64,000 bases of DNA from Alphaproteobacteria bacterium 46_93_T64 (lineage in GTDB: Bacteria > Pseudomonadota > Alphaproteobacteria > Sneathiellales > Sneathiellaceae): NCBI GenBank assembly GCA_002163135.1, contig MAAN01000022.1, positions 186,001 to 250,000 on the forward strand. Direction: 5' to 3'. Below, piece after piece: positions 18,036 to 27,252 of the stretch. How positions within the stretch are numbered: the first letter of the stretch is position 1; the number at the start of each line of letters is the position of its first letter. The notes beneath the pieces were generated by a model, which was not told the DNA's origin, ran no database searches, and saw nothing but the letters and a program-made list of their open reading frames with translations. Both the position numbers and the translations under genes were made by a program.

Positions 18036-18893
18036 TATCCAACCTTCTTGCATCCGAACATCTTGTTCTACTGCCGTATCAAGATACGCCGGTGCTGCAA
18101 ACAGTGATTTGATGGTACCAGAAGTATTATGGTCCCACAGCGAGTTCAGGCAGGCGCTGACTTGCCGAGCGTCTTTAATGGGATGATCAATGTCATCATA
18201 CTTACTCAAGCTTGGCCATACCTCCGCAAGCACAATATCTGAAAGCTCTTCGTCCCAATGGGTTTCAAATGGCCAAAAGCGAACCGGTTTTTTGCGAGAG
18301 GACGAGGTCGCGAAATTGTATAACTCTGCAAGTCCGGTAAGTGTCTGACTGCCAACAGATCCTTGTCCAAGAAGTTGCCAGACATTCATGATCCTGTGGG
18401 CCTGTCCGCGAAGAAGGTGCTCTACCCTCCGCCATTCATTAAATCCGGTGTAGTTGAAAGGCGGTTTCGTGGGCGTCAAGTTCGGTAATAGCTTGGCAGA
18501 TGGGCACCCCCAGAATGGGCCGCCTGTTTTGCTAAAGCGGGTATTCAAAAGGTCTGCGACTTCAAAGCGGTTGTTGCTGTCCTGTTCATCAGATTGTAAG
18601 AGCTTTGCTAAAATAGCGCCGGCGTCTCTTCCCCCTCCAAGGTTAGAGCCTGCCGGATAACCAAATGGAAAATCAAAGGCAAGTAAAGTCGGACCATTTG
18701 TCCGGTCAGTCAATTCTTCTAGTCGGTTCATGCAATCGCGCCGTGTTCGAAAGTATTCTGGGGCTGAAGGCGACTGTCCATCTGTCCATGCAATCCAGCA
18801 TCTATCTGGACTTGGTCTCTTTGGTCCGGGGCGGTTTGCCGCCGACCAGTCCACCACAGCGATTAAATCAAAAATTGCTCTGCTCCCGACCAA
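18006..18893 (-). CDS. RNase H-like DUF429-type hypothetical protein
   Basis: I do not recognise a proven function. The 295-residue protein has an acidic strand IAVVDWSAANRPGPKRPSPD at the start and a second one, LLAFDFPFGYPAGSNLGGG. These resemble the first two Asp-bearing strands of an RNase H-like fold in the DUF429 group. Related alphaproteobacterial proteins have been given misleading molybdopterin labels. It converges on and overlaps the CCA gene by 30 bases. The start at 18893 has no strong ribosome site. Confidence 0.6.
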   Translation of the reverse strand: MVGSRAIFDLIAVVDWSAANRPGPKRPSPDRCWIAWTDGQSPSAPEYFRTRRDCMNRLEELTDRTNGPTLLAFDFPFGYPAGSNLGGGRDAGAILAKLLQSDEQDSNNRFEVADLLNTRFSKTGGPFWGCPSAKLLPNLTPTKPPFNYTGFNEWRRVEHLLRGQAHRIMNVWQLLGQGSVGSQTLTGLAELYNFATSSSRKKPVRFWPFETHWDEELSDIVLAEVWPSLSKYDDIDHPIKDARQVSACLNSLWDHNTSGTIKSLFAAPAYLDTAVEQDVRMQEGWILGVTGSNAN

Positions 18894-19024
18894 ACAAATG
18901 CTAAAATACTATTTCAAAATTGATCTGTCATTTTGTTCGACATTACGCGTTGTCTTAATCATGAAAAAGACAAAAAGTCAAAATAGGGTGGAAGTATATT
19001 GCCGCTAACAAATAGGAGCGATTT

Positions 19025-19300
19025 ATGAGGCATATTCTTTTAGGAACTGCATTTGCTGTATTTTTAACAGCATCGTCTGTCAGTGCTGTGAGCGCGGAGG
19101 AAAAGAGTGCTGATGAACTTGCCGTTGAGGGTTTAAGTAGGCTCATGGACGCTCTCAGTCTTTTTGTGGATGCGATCCCTCAATATTCAGCACCGGAAAT
19201 TCTGGATAACGGGGATATAATTATCCGCCGCAAGAATAGAAAAAATGACGATGTGGATGATGACGAAGAGAAGCCGGAGATAGAGGAAACCACAACCTGA
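19025..19300 (+). CDS. Small secreted acidic-tail protein, unknown function
   Basis: A 91-residue protein with a clear signal peptide (MRHILLGTAFAVFLTASSVS, cleavage near VSA). A short central helix (LSRLMDALSLFVDAIPQY), the segment PEILDNGDIIIRRKNRK and a charged Asp/Glu-rich tail follow. GGAG lies 6 bases before the ATG. Similar small exported proteins occur in other alphaproteobacteria, but I know of no function. It stands alone between the DUF429-like gene and ada. Confidence 0.75.
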   Translation: MRHILLGTAFAVFLTASSVSAVSAEEKSADELAVEGLSRLMDALSLFVDAIPQYSAPEILDNGDIIIRRKNRKNDDVDDDEEKPEIEETTT

Positions 19301-19393
19301 TTTCTTTTAACCAATTACATACCGGAAATCGGATAGTTACGGGATTACAATACCCATATAAATACCAGCATGTTGATTGTTGGGAGCACCGTT

Positions 19394-20452
19394 ATGGAAA
19401 ATAAAGAAAAGTTGGCAGCGATTGCTGAGCGAGACGCAGAATATGATGGTGTATTCGTATATGCGGTAAAAACGACCGGTATTTATTGCCGTCCTTCTTG
19501 TCCATCCCGACACGCAAAGCCAGAAAATATGATTTTTCTGGAGAGTACGAATGAAGCCAAAGGGGCAGGGTATCGCGCTTGCCTGAAATGTAAGCCGGAT
19601 GAAATTTCTCTAAAAAACCCTGTTAATGAGTTAGTTCGCCAAATTTGCCGATTTTTGGATATAGCCGTCAGCAACTACGATGGTCACAAGCCTACGTTAA
19701 AGCAGTTGGCCGATAAAACGGGATATAGCGAAGATTATCTCTCTCGCAGTTTTCGGAAAAATATGGGGCTAGGACCCATGGAATATTTCGATGCTCTGCG
19801 TAATCAAGCGCTTAAGAAAAACCTGCAGATGGGAGAGTCTGTTGCAGAAGCAGCCTTCGGTGCCGGATTTGGCTCTTCCAGCAGGCTATATGAAGGAGCT
19901 GCAAAACGGTTAGGTATGTCACCGGCGTCTTATGCAAAAGGCGGTAAGGGTGCGGAAATCGCCTACGTTATCGTGGATTGTTTTTTGGGCCGGATGCTGG
20001 CAGCAGGGACCGCACAAGGTGTTTGTGCAGTCTATTTTGCGGATGACGATCAAACATTAATCGATGATCTGCATGAAGAATTTCCCAAAGCCGAAATCGG
20101 CCGTGAAGTTGGAGAGCTTGCGTATTGGACACAAAAAATCACTGATTTTTTAGAAACTGGCGGAACCGTTACGCCCGATATTCCGTTGGATATGTACGGA
20201 ACAGCCTTTCAGCGACTTGTATGGCAGGAGCTTCTTAAAATAGCGCCCGGTGAGACGAAAACCTATAAACAGGTGGCGACACAAATCGGACGGGATAAAT
20301 CTTCGCGGGCCGTTGGGCGTGCCTGTGCCACAAACCCCGTTTCTTTGATCGTTCCTTGTCATCGAGTGCTTGGAAGTGACGGCAAGCTTCACGGCTATCG
20401 CTGGGGGTTAAACCGTAAAGCTGCCCTGATGGCATGGGAAAATAGTGCTTAG
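19394..20452 (+). CDS. ada: Ada: O6-methylguanine-DNA methyltransferase and transcriptional activator
   Basis: This bifunctional alkylation-damage protein has three parts. An N-terminal Ada zinc domain carries Cys ligands in GIYCRPSCPSRHA and YRACLKCKPDE. An AraC-type helix-turn-helix (TLKQLADKTGYSEDYLSRSF) spans about 100-180. The methyltransferase domain has active-site PCHRVLGSDG near residue 320. I chose the ATG at 19394 because GGGAG lies 7 bases before it; an in-frame ATG at 19370 adds eight residues. It ends overlapping the convergent transglycosylase gene by 4 bases. Confidence 0.95.
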   Translation: MENKEKLAAIAERDAEYDGVFVYAVKTTGIYCRPSCPSRHAKPENMIFLESTNEAKGAGYRACLKCKPDEISLKNPVNELVRQICRFLDIAVSNYDGHKPTLKQLADKTGYSEDYLSRSFRKNMGLGPMEYFDALRNQALKKNLQMGESVAEAAFGAGFGSSSRLYEGAAKRLGMSPASYAKGGKGAEIAYVIVDCFLGRMLAAGTAQGVCAVYFADDDQTLIDDLHEEFPKAEIGREVGELAYWTQKITDFLETGGTVTPDIPLDMYGTAFQRLVWQELLKIAPGETKTYKQVATQIGRDKSSRAVGRACATNPVSLIVPCHRVLGSDGKLHGYRWGLNRKAALMAWENSA

Positions 20453-21135
20453 CCCTTTGCCGCAGATTTGGTGAGTGCTACAGTTTTGGCCTGCCTTGCT
20501 TTCATTTTTTCCATAAGGGCGGCTCTTCTTACGCGGTATTTTTCACGGGCTTTTGCCATACGGATTTTGGTGTCTTTATTGCGCTCATCCTGCCAAATTT
20601 TCATGACTTTTTTGCGATAAGGCACATTGTATTTCTTTGTTTGAGAATGGTAGTGGGCGACCGCGATATTCCACGAGCGCGAAGTCCGTTGTAGCTTTTT
20701 AAGGAGTTTGCCCGCGTAATCAGCATTCACAATTGGATCAAAAGCCTCTTCTAAAGATCCAAAAGCTTCTGGGTGCCAATAGAGGTTTACCTGCATACAA
20801 CCGACATCAATGTTTTTAACACCCTTTGCTTGAAGTTTGCGGACTTCGGCGATGGCGGCACGTTTGCTAGGTAAATAACGGCCCCTGCCTTCAGAATATA
20901 CTGTCCATGGCCAGGCAATAATTTCCCGTTTCTTGTTATGCCAACGACCTGTTTCGGTGAGCGAAATCGCATTTAGTAGCCTCTTTGGAAGTCTGTAATT
21001 CTTCTCTGTAACGGAGGTTGCTTGGCGGCAAGTGTTGAGGAATTCTGCGCCACTCGCCGGAAATTTGGCAGCGTGGGATAGGCTTGAAAAGCTAACTAAC
21101 ATAATAGAGACAATAAAAAACAATACTTTTGGCAT
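20449..21135 (-). CDS. Lytic transglycosylase (SLT-like)
   Basis: An exported peptidoglycan-cleaving enzyme of 228 residues with a signal peptide (first 22 residues, ending SHAAKF). The catalytic Glu is in LLNAISLTETGRW. The segments VGCMQVNLYWHPEAFGS and WNIAVAHYHSQT correspond to the conserved GxMQxN and AYNxG motifs of the SLT domain. The C-terminus is unusually rich in Arg, Lys and Ala (residues 175-228), which may bind the cell wall or DNA. The gene is monocistronic. Confidence 0.88.
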   Translation of the reverse strand: MPKVLFFIVSIMLVSFSSLSHAAKFPASGAEFLNTCRQATSVTEKNYRLPKRLLNAISLTETGRWHNKKREIIAWPWTVYSEGRGRYLPSKRAAIAEVRKLQAKGVKNIDVGCMQVNLYWHPEAFGSLEEAFDPIVNADYAGKLLKKLQRTSRSWNIAVAHYHSQTKKYNVPYRKKVMKIWQDERNKDTKIRMAKAREKYRVRRAALMEKMKARQAKTVALTKSAAKG

Positions 21136-21195
21136 CTGGGTTCTCCTGACACGGTTTATGCCAAAAGTGATGCAAGGTGCATGCCGTTTTATAAG

Positions 21196-22056
21196 TTAGT
21201 TCTCAAATACCGGAAAATTCTCATGAAGTTGCTGAATGAGACTAGTGATGTTTGTCTCTAACTCTTGCATGCCTAAATTTGAAGTGAGCGAGGATTGATC
21301 CATATAGAGGTTACGATTTATCTCTATTTGCAACGCATGAATGTTTTGACTTTGATTAGCGTAGCGCTGGGTAATATATCCTCCGGCATAAGGTGAATTG
21401 TAAGTTACTGAATAGCCGGCACTTGAGAGATGATCATAGAAGAAATCGCTCAGCTCCTCATGGCAGGAACGGCCAAAACGTGTGCCTAAAACAATGTCTG
21501 ATAGACCTTCGTCGCGGTCGCCCTGAAGCGTATTGCCCGGCATTGAATGGCAATCAACCAAGAGTGCAATTCCGAACCGATCAAGGCATTCCTTCAAAAG
21601 AGATTGAAGGGTTTCGTGATAGGGGAAATAGCATATTTCTAACCGGGATGCGGCTTCCTTGAAAGTGATTTGTGATTTATGGATCATGGCGCCAGCAGTC
21701 ACGATTTTCGGGATTGTTCCTATGCCTGCGCTTACACGAGGCGTATTCGTTTTAGCGTAGGTAGGCAGACGATCTTCAAACATGGAAGGGTCGAGCTCAT
21801 AGGCATCTCTGTTTACATCGCAAAAGGCGCGCGGATAACTGGCCCTTAGCAACGGTGCGCCAAGTGCGGGGGCGGCAGAGAAAATCTCATTCACTTTAAA
21901 ATCTTCTGATTGACGGAGCGAAATTAAATTCAACGCCGATTGCTCGACGAAATCCGACGGGTAGTAACTCCCGCTATGAGGCGAGGAGAAGACAGCCGGT
22001 ATTGTCCAGTCATCAGGGTAGAGAACTTCAATTGGCTCTATCTTCAAACGCGTCAC
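21196..22056 (-). CDS. N-formylglutamate amidohydrolase-like hydrolase
   Basis: This 286-residue zinc hydrolase belongs to the N-formylglutamate amidohydrolase family, which releases glutamate and formate in histidine breakdown. Visible motifs are FSSPHSGSYYP, FCDVNRDAYELDP and LLVDCHSMPG, all in the family's metal-site positions. Translation starts at GTG 22056, which has GGAG 6 bases upstream; the overlapping ATG is out of frame. No histidine-utilisation genes are nearby, so the physiological substrate is not certain. Confidence 0.85.
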   Translation of the reverse strand: MTRLKIEPIEVLYPDDWTIPAVFSSPHSGSYYPSDFVEQSALNLISLRQSEDFKVNEIFSAAPALGAPLLRASYPRAFCDVNRDAYELDPSMFEDRLPTYAKTNTPRVSAGIGTIPKIVTAGAMIHKSQITFKEAASRLEICYFPYHETLQSLLKECLDRFGIALLVDCHSMPGNTLQGDRDEGLSDIVLGTRFGRSCHEELSDFFYDHLSSAGYSVTYNSPYAGGYITQRYANQSQNIHALQIEINRNLYMDQSSLTSNLGMQELETNITSLIQQLHENFPVFEN

Positions 22057-22202
22057 ATGTTACTCCAGAATTGTCGGAACATCAAAGAAATGCTAATTGA
22101 GAAAAATATAAATATCTTAACACTGTTTTTGCCATTTATAAGCCAATAGTATAGGTTGGTACGAAGAATTCAATGATAGACACACAACGGCGCTAAATCT
22201 TA

Positions 22203-22574
22203 ATGGCTCGCATCCTTTTGGCGGAAGACGATAATTCAGTCCGATATTTCCTTGCTCGTAGTCTTGAACTTGCCGGGCATGAAGTTCTGGCTTTTGCCGA
22301 CGGCGAGGACGCCCTACCAGCCTTGAACGCAGGGCCCTTTGATATCCTAATTTCAGATATCGTTATGCCTCGCATCGGTGGAATTGAACTTGCCATGAAA
22401 GCAAAGGAAATTACGCCATCTTTACCTGTTATTTATATCACCGGTTTTGCTGCGGTCGCCATGGAGGACCCATCGGGCCTGAACGGTATAAGCCAGATGA
22501 TATCCAAGCCTTTCCATTTGAATTCCCTTGTGGAAGCCGTGGATCATGCGTTGGCAAAACGGGAAGCTTCATAA
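22203..22574 (+). CDS. cpdR: CpdR-like single-domain response regulator
   Basis: A stand-alone receiver of 123 residues without an output domain. The acidic pocket is AEDD, the phosphoacceptor is D52 in ISDIVMPRIGG, and the switch residues are in VIYITGF and SKPF. Its length and sequence are of the CpdR type, which in Caulobacter delivers substrates to the ClpXP protease and is phosphorylated through CckA-ChpT. No strong ribosome site is seen. It lies just left of the tRNA-Val gene. Confidence 0.85.
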   Translation: MARILLAEDDNSVRYFLARSLELAGHEVLAFADGEDALPALNAGPFDILISDIVMPRIGGIELAMKAKEITPSLPVIYITGFAAVAMEDPSGLNGISQMISKPFHLNSLVEAVDHALAKREAS

Positions 22575-22667
22575 GCAAAAGAATTTGACGTCCCGCGCCA
22601 AAAGATACTTGCCAAGCCACATTTGCCGGACTATAAGTCGCCCACTTCATATGTGTCACAGCATAGA

Positions 22668-22744
22668 GGGTGTATAGCTCAGTTGGTTAGAGCGTTGCCT
22701 TGACATGGCAGAGGTCACAAGTTCGAATCTTGTTACACCCACCA
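22668..22744 (+). tRNA. tRNA-Val (GAC)
   Basis: An intact 77-base tRNA with the 3' CCA encoded. The acceptor arm GGGTGTA pairs with TACACCC, the D arm is GCTC/GAGC, and the anticodon arm TTGCC/GGCAG encloses TTGACAT, giving anticodon GAC. The T arm is ACAAG TTCGAAT CTTGT. It is the integration site of the element to its right; its bases 22675-22744 are duplicated at the far end. Confidence 0.95.
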
Positions 22745-22750
22745 TTTATT
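22675..22750 (+). repeat. attL: left 76-bp direct repeat
   Basis: This repeat starts at TAGCTCAG in the tRNA D arm and ends six bases beyond the CCA. It is identical over all 76 bases to 31320-31395. The flanking bases differ at both ends, so it marks the recombination core of the tRNA-Val element. Confidence 0.92.
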
Positions 22751-22811
22751 CTTTTAGTTACAGTCGTTTAGTAACTTCAGGAAAACCTCCGAAAAGCCTA
22801 AAGTATCGATC

Positions 22812-22834
22812 TGTCACACTAGTGTCACAGTGAC
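22812..22834 (+). promoter_or_regulatory. Arm-type recombinase site, left
   Basis: TGTCACACTAGTGTCACAG followed by TGAC lies just upstream of the recombinase start. It matches the 23 bases at 31183-31205 at 21 positions and includes the palindrome GTCACAGTGAC. It is 62 bases from the left core repeat. It may be a recombinase arm site, an operator of the recombinase gene, or both. Confidence 0.55.
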
Positions 22835-22845
22835 GGAGATACATA

Positions 22846-23847
22846 ATGGCAGCGTATAGAAGACGTGGGAACAATTGGCAGGTACAAATTCGCCGTGAAG
22901 ACCATCCTCCTCTCTCGAAATCCTTTAAGCTAAAATCAGACGGCGAACGTTGGGCTAGAACTATTGAGTCAGCTATTGACCGTGGAGAGCTTATTCAAGC
23001 ATCAGGTACCATCTCGACCCTAACAACTCTTGCCGATCTGATGGTACGCTACAGGGACAATGTGACACCCAAGAAGCGCGGTGCTGAGGTTGAGACACTC
23101 AGAATCAACAAGTTCCTACAACACCCACTGTGTAGCACTAAGCTCAAACACATCACTCCTCCATTAATCGCTCAATACCGAGATGACAGACTGAAGACCG
23201 TCTCAGGTGAAACTGTTAGGCGAGACCTGACAATCATTAGTCATGCCTTCAATGTCGCTATCCGTGAGTGGGGCGTCTCCATCCTCATCAATCCTGTGAC
23301 TCGCATAGAAAAACCTAAGCCAGCTAAAGGTCGCGACAGAAGAATCACTGAAGACGAACTTCAAGCATTACTAGAGGGATGTACCAAGAGCAGGATCACC
23401 TACCTTGCGCCCGTTATCAGACTTGCGGTCCACACTGGTATGCGTAGAGGTGAGCTTCTGGCAATGCGCTGGGAACATCTTGATCTAGAAGACAACGTCC
23501 TACTGATACCGCAGACCAAGAACGGTCATCCACGAGAGATACCCTTGAGTGAGGACGCTGTGCGGGTTCTTAGGGAACTAGACCCTCAAGAAGGCGGGGA
23601 AGTATTTGGTGTTGCAGCTAATGCCTTGAGGCTGTCTTGGGAACGACTCAGGAACCGTGTTGGTCTATCAGACCTCAGGTTTCATGATCTCAGGCATGAA
23701 GCCATCAGTCGCTTCTTTGAGTTGGGCTTAAGTCTGCCTGAAGTCGCCCTTATCAGTGGTCATCGTGAGCCAAGAATGTTGATGAGATACACCCATCTGA
23801 AGGCCAGAACTGTTGCACAGAAATTGAATGCCATTTGCTCAGTCTGA
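22846..23847 (+). CDS. Tyrosine recombinase / phage-type integrase
   Basis: This 333-residue integrase catalyses site-specific recombination at the tRNA-Val core. The N-terminus (MAAYRRRGNNWQVQIRRED) is an arm-binding-type domain, and a SAM-like core-binding domain spans about 60-150. The catalytic domain has Arg in HTGMRRGELLAMRW, His-x-x-Arg in RFHDLRHEA, His in ALISGHREP and the nucleophile Tyr in MRYTHLK. All catalytic residues are present. GGAG lies 8 bases before the ATG. It is the first gene of the element, reading inward. Confidence 0.94.
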   Translation: MAAYRRRGNNWQVQIRREDHPPLSKSFKLKSDGERWARTIESAIDRGELIQASGTISTLTTLADLMVRYRDNVTPKKRGAEVETLRINKFLQHPLCSTKLKHITPPLIAQYRDDRLKTVSGETVRRDLTIISHAFNVAIREWGVSILINPVTRIEKPKPAKGRDRRITEDELQALLEGCTKSRITYLAPVIRLAVHTGMRRGELLAMRWEHLDLEDNVLLIPQTKNGHPREIPLSEDAVRVLRELDPQEGGEVFGVAANALRLSWERLRNRVGLSDLRFHDLRHEAISRFFELGLSLPEVALISGHREPRMLMRYTHLKARTVAQKLNAICSV

Positions 23848-24216
23848 AATCCCTAAAGTGAGACTAGGGTCAGAAATGAACGCTGGAAATGGGAGAGATC
23901 TGTAACGGGTTGAAATTACTAAGATATTCAGCTTATCTGAAGTTTTGACCCGTTATTGGACACTAAGGTGACCCTATAGAAGAATAGACCATTTTTTTTG
24001 GATCACTCCAAATTCAGTTCTTCAGCACCACTGGACACTAAAGTGACGACATAGACTACCCAGTCGCCTTTTGGAACATTCCAAAGTTTGTTCTTTAGTC
24101 ACTCATCAGAGGGCCTCTAACAGCCACTCATTTCACAACATCAACACAAGACACCCTGCTTTCATCTGTTGACCTTCATCAGACGGAGCGGGGTTTTCTA
24201 TTTTGGAGAGCAATTA
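23848..24216. other. Integrase-helicase intergenic region with repeats
   Basis: These 369 bases have no gene. They contain a hairpin of TAACGGGT (23902-23909) with ACCCGTTA (23948-23955), which encloses a smaller one (AGATA/TATCT), and an inverted repeat CCCTA/TAGGG (23851-23869). Two copies of GACACTARRGTGAC (R = A or G) lie at 23959-23972 and 24034-24047. The helicase ribosome site GGAGAG is at 24205-24210. The region probably holds the helicase promoter and operators. Confidence 0.6.
23959..24047 (+). repeat. Two copies of GACACTA-GTGAC motif
   Basis: GACACTAAGGTGAC (23959-23972) and GACACTAAAGTGAC (24034-24047) are 75 bases apart. They share the frame GACACTANNGTGAC with the complements of the sites at 22813 and 31184. 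They may be bound by the same protein as the end sites. Confidence 0.5.
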
Positions 24217-26064
24217 ATGCCAGTCCTACCAGATCTTTTTGTCCAGCGCATGGAAGAAAGTTGGATCAAATTCGGAATTACCCCATCAGAGCAGTTGAGA
24301 AAACTCTGGACACAAACGGTCAACATCTACAATCAGAAAATTAATAGACTATCCCCAACAACAGACACAAATATTCAGGTAATCGCAGCTGAGACAGGCA
24401 CAGGTAAAACTGTAGGTCTCACTATGTATTGTTCTTTGCTACCTGAGACACACGGCTTACTGATAGCGTCGAGAACCAAAAAACAAGCAGACGAAATTGC
24501 ACAAGATATAAATGATACTATTGGTAAGGACGTAGCTAAAGCCAGACATGAAGACGCTGTTGTTACACCAGAAGAGGCGAAAGAGGTTCGGTTCTTATGC
24601 ATTACACACCGTGCCTACGAGATTGCCCTTGAGAACTATTCCTACGGTAACGAAAGTAGCCTGAATGTTCTTAATACATTTGGAGACAAAACAAGGTGCC
24701 TCACGGTCATTGATGAAGCTCCAGACTTCACGAAAGGCCTCAAGGTTACTCTGGATGAGATAACCAATGCTCTTGGTAATATTCCACATCACATTGAAGT
24801 CAAACATCCTGTTGCACATAAAGCCATTCACGCGCTTCAACGGGATCTCAAATCCAAAGCAATGAACAGGCAGGTGGACGGATCTATTACTCACGTAGCG
24901 CATCGCGAACCCTTCGCAAACAAAGAGGACTACAACATGAGAGAACTGATAGCGTCTATGAGAAGGCACAATGGCTTTGAGACACAAAAGATTAAGGATA
25001 AGACCATCAATACACTCAAAGAGATCCAGAGCATTGCCAATACTTGGAGTATTTACTTTAAGGAAGGGATCGTTGTTTCACTAAGATCAGTGTCTCTGCA
25101 TCTTCCTCCATCAGATCAGCATATTGTCATTCTTGATGCTACAGCTTCTCTCAACCCGACCTATGACTTCATGAACGGAACCGCAGTTCCAACTTTAGCA
25201 AAAGCGAGAAGCTACTCCAATGTCACCCTACACGTGAGGCGAAAGAGTGGCTTGGGAAAACACAAGATGATCAATAAGCGAAAGGAGCGGTCTGACGTAC
25301 TTATGTCCCACTTGAGTAAGAACTTAGGAAAAGAGAATATGGTTTTCGTGTGTGCTCATAAAGATGTGGAAACGTCACTTCATGGGTATGAACTTGAGTT
25401 CGAGAATTATGATACTGCTCATTGGGGTAATATTGATGGACACAATGATTGACACGACTTCGACACAGCAGTAATCTTTGGTCTCCCTTACGTTCCCAAA
25501 AGCCAATTCATGATGACCTATTGTGCTCACAAAGGATTACGATCTGATGATTGGGTCTCGAGTTCAGACATTCGTAACAGCGCTGGTGAAGACATCCTCA
25601 AGACCATGGAAGTTAAGTCAATGCAGACTAAAGTTATACAATGCATCAACAGAGTGAGGTGTAGAAAGGTTACGGATGCTTTGGGTAACTGTGATCCTAC
25701 AGACATATATATCCTGCTGCCTAAGGGGAAACTCGGAGACAAACTTTTAGAGGGTATCAAAAAGGAGATGCCTGACATCAGGACCATGGATTGGAACATT
25801 AAGTTCACTGAGGCAGGTCGAAAGAAACGAAGTTCAAAGTTTGAAGACAGCTTAATTCACTACTTTGCCAACATGAATGCAGGTCAATATCTAGCAAAAG
25901 ACATCAAAACACATATAGGAGTCTCAACTAGACAATGGAAAAGACTAATAGAGAAGCTTAAGGATGAAACTAGTGAACTCTTTAAGTCTATGAAAAGTTC
26001 AGGTGTGGTGTTGGTGCAGTCGCTCAAAGGACGAGGTTCAACTACCATATTCGTCAAAGCCTAA
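24217..26064 (+). pseudogene. SF2 helicase-like gene interrupted by one in-frame TGA
   Basis: A single frame runs 615 codons from the ATG at 24217 (GGAGAG 6 bases upstream) to 26064, broken only by TGA at 25450-25452 (codon 412). The first part has Walker A AAETGTGKTVGL (residues 57-68) and a DEAx box, TVIDEAPDF. After the TGA come HDFDTAVIFGLPYVPKSQF and QCINRVRCR (near residue 475), which fits helicase motif VI, then a winged-helix-like tail. Without the second part the ATPase should be inactive. The sequence context suggests a TGG-to-TGA change, giving a young pseudogene; readthrough is the alternative. Role: probably replication or maintenance of the element. Confidence 0.8.
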
Positions 26065-26973
26065 GAATGGTGCCATTTAACCTCTAAAAGAACTAATAGG
26101 AAACTAATGGCACTATTACTTTTATAAGACAAATGGTGGTCTTAGGTCGACTTGCCCCAACATCATTATTTGTGGTCAGTAACGAGGTAGTCTTTAAGTC
26201 CACTAAGATGATGTTTGTGTCTTCAATGTTAATGTTCAAAACCATAGTTAAGCTGGGATCTAAGGTTTGACTATGGTTAGAACTCAACTGAGACATAAGC
26301 TATTAGCCCATTGATGATTATATCCTCTATGAGGTATCAGTCTTGTGTGACTTTAGTTCTATCATTAACTTGATTGTCTGCATCACAGAGGTCAGAATCT
26401 TGGTCCCTCAATGGCACTAATGTTTGACCAAGGTTTCATCTCCTACATTTATTGTCTTCATCTCTTTGATGTTTGGGTGAGACCTAAAGCTCGCTCTGGG
26501 GCCACTTGAAGGATACCAAGTCCAGCTTGATTGATGCGACATCAGTTAAGCGGGGATTCTATTCTAAGTATCTATAGGGTTCGACCCCCGTTATGTCCCT
26601 AAAGAGGAGGAGATGTTAATCTTCAGAACATAGTCAAATCCTTGGTCAACTTAAAGAACTTTGTGTCTTACCAAGGGTCCCCTCACCAGTTGCCCTTCTC
26701 TTACTCGTCGAACTGTAAGTCTGAACTAAAGTCCACTAGAGCACCTTTGGTCTGACAAAAGTATCACTCCAGCTTTGGATGTCGTAATTACATGTTGTCG
26801 ATCACAAGGCTCTGACTATCGTTTGACCAAAGTAGGCCACAAATGAAACCTCTTAAGCTGAGTGAAACCGTAGACTCATAGGACAATTGATTGAATGGGC
26901 TGAGCGTCATCCGAAGGAGTAACAGTTATGCACGATGACAATAGAGGAGCACCGGTTCAACTCGGGAGGCAAC

Positions 26974-27019
26974 TGCCAGTCACGCAATGACTCCAGCGCT
27001 CGATATAAGAGTCACTGGC
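26974..27019 (+). other. Compound hairpin in non-coding stretch
   Basis: GCCAG pairs with CTGGC and, after a bulge, TGACTC pairs with GAGTCA. The loop is about 15 bases. There is no following U-run, so it is not a plain terminator. It could be part of a structured RNA. Confidence 0.3.
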
Positions 27020-27148
27020 GGTCAAAACATTGGGCCGAAGGCGGGAAAGACGGCCAAACCAGCCCAATAAGTCCTCAGCGACTCTCTACGGGACTCTTAA
27101 GGTCAGGCACAACACCGCTGCTAGAGGCAGATCCCTAACATCCATGTT

Positions 27149-27252
27149 CAGACCAACAACAAGAACAACTGAAGGGTTTAGCGGGGTTTTTGAAATGGAG
27201 GTACAGGGGACAGGTATGGAGGGCTTGATCTAAAGCTTGGGACTCCTTGAAT
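27149..27252 (+). repeat. Dispersed repeat copy A (diverged)
   Basis: This copy shares GGGTTTAGCGG-GTTTTTGAAATG and the exact stretch AGCTTGGGACTCCTTGAATT with copy B at 29418-29621. It also keeps an AAC-rich tract at the same place. It lacks the 36-codon reading frame of copies B and C. Confidence 0.6.

Noticed and set aside
26093-26296. 67-codon minus-strand frame in the non-coding stretch
   Set aside because: It has no ribosome site or recognisable pattern and lies in DNA full of such short chance frames.
26574-26607. tRNA-like T arm (GGGTTCGACCCCC)
   Set aside because: No matching acceptor, D or anticodon arms could be folded around it.
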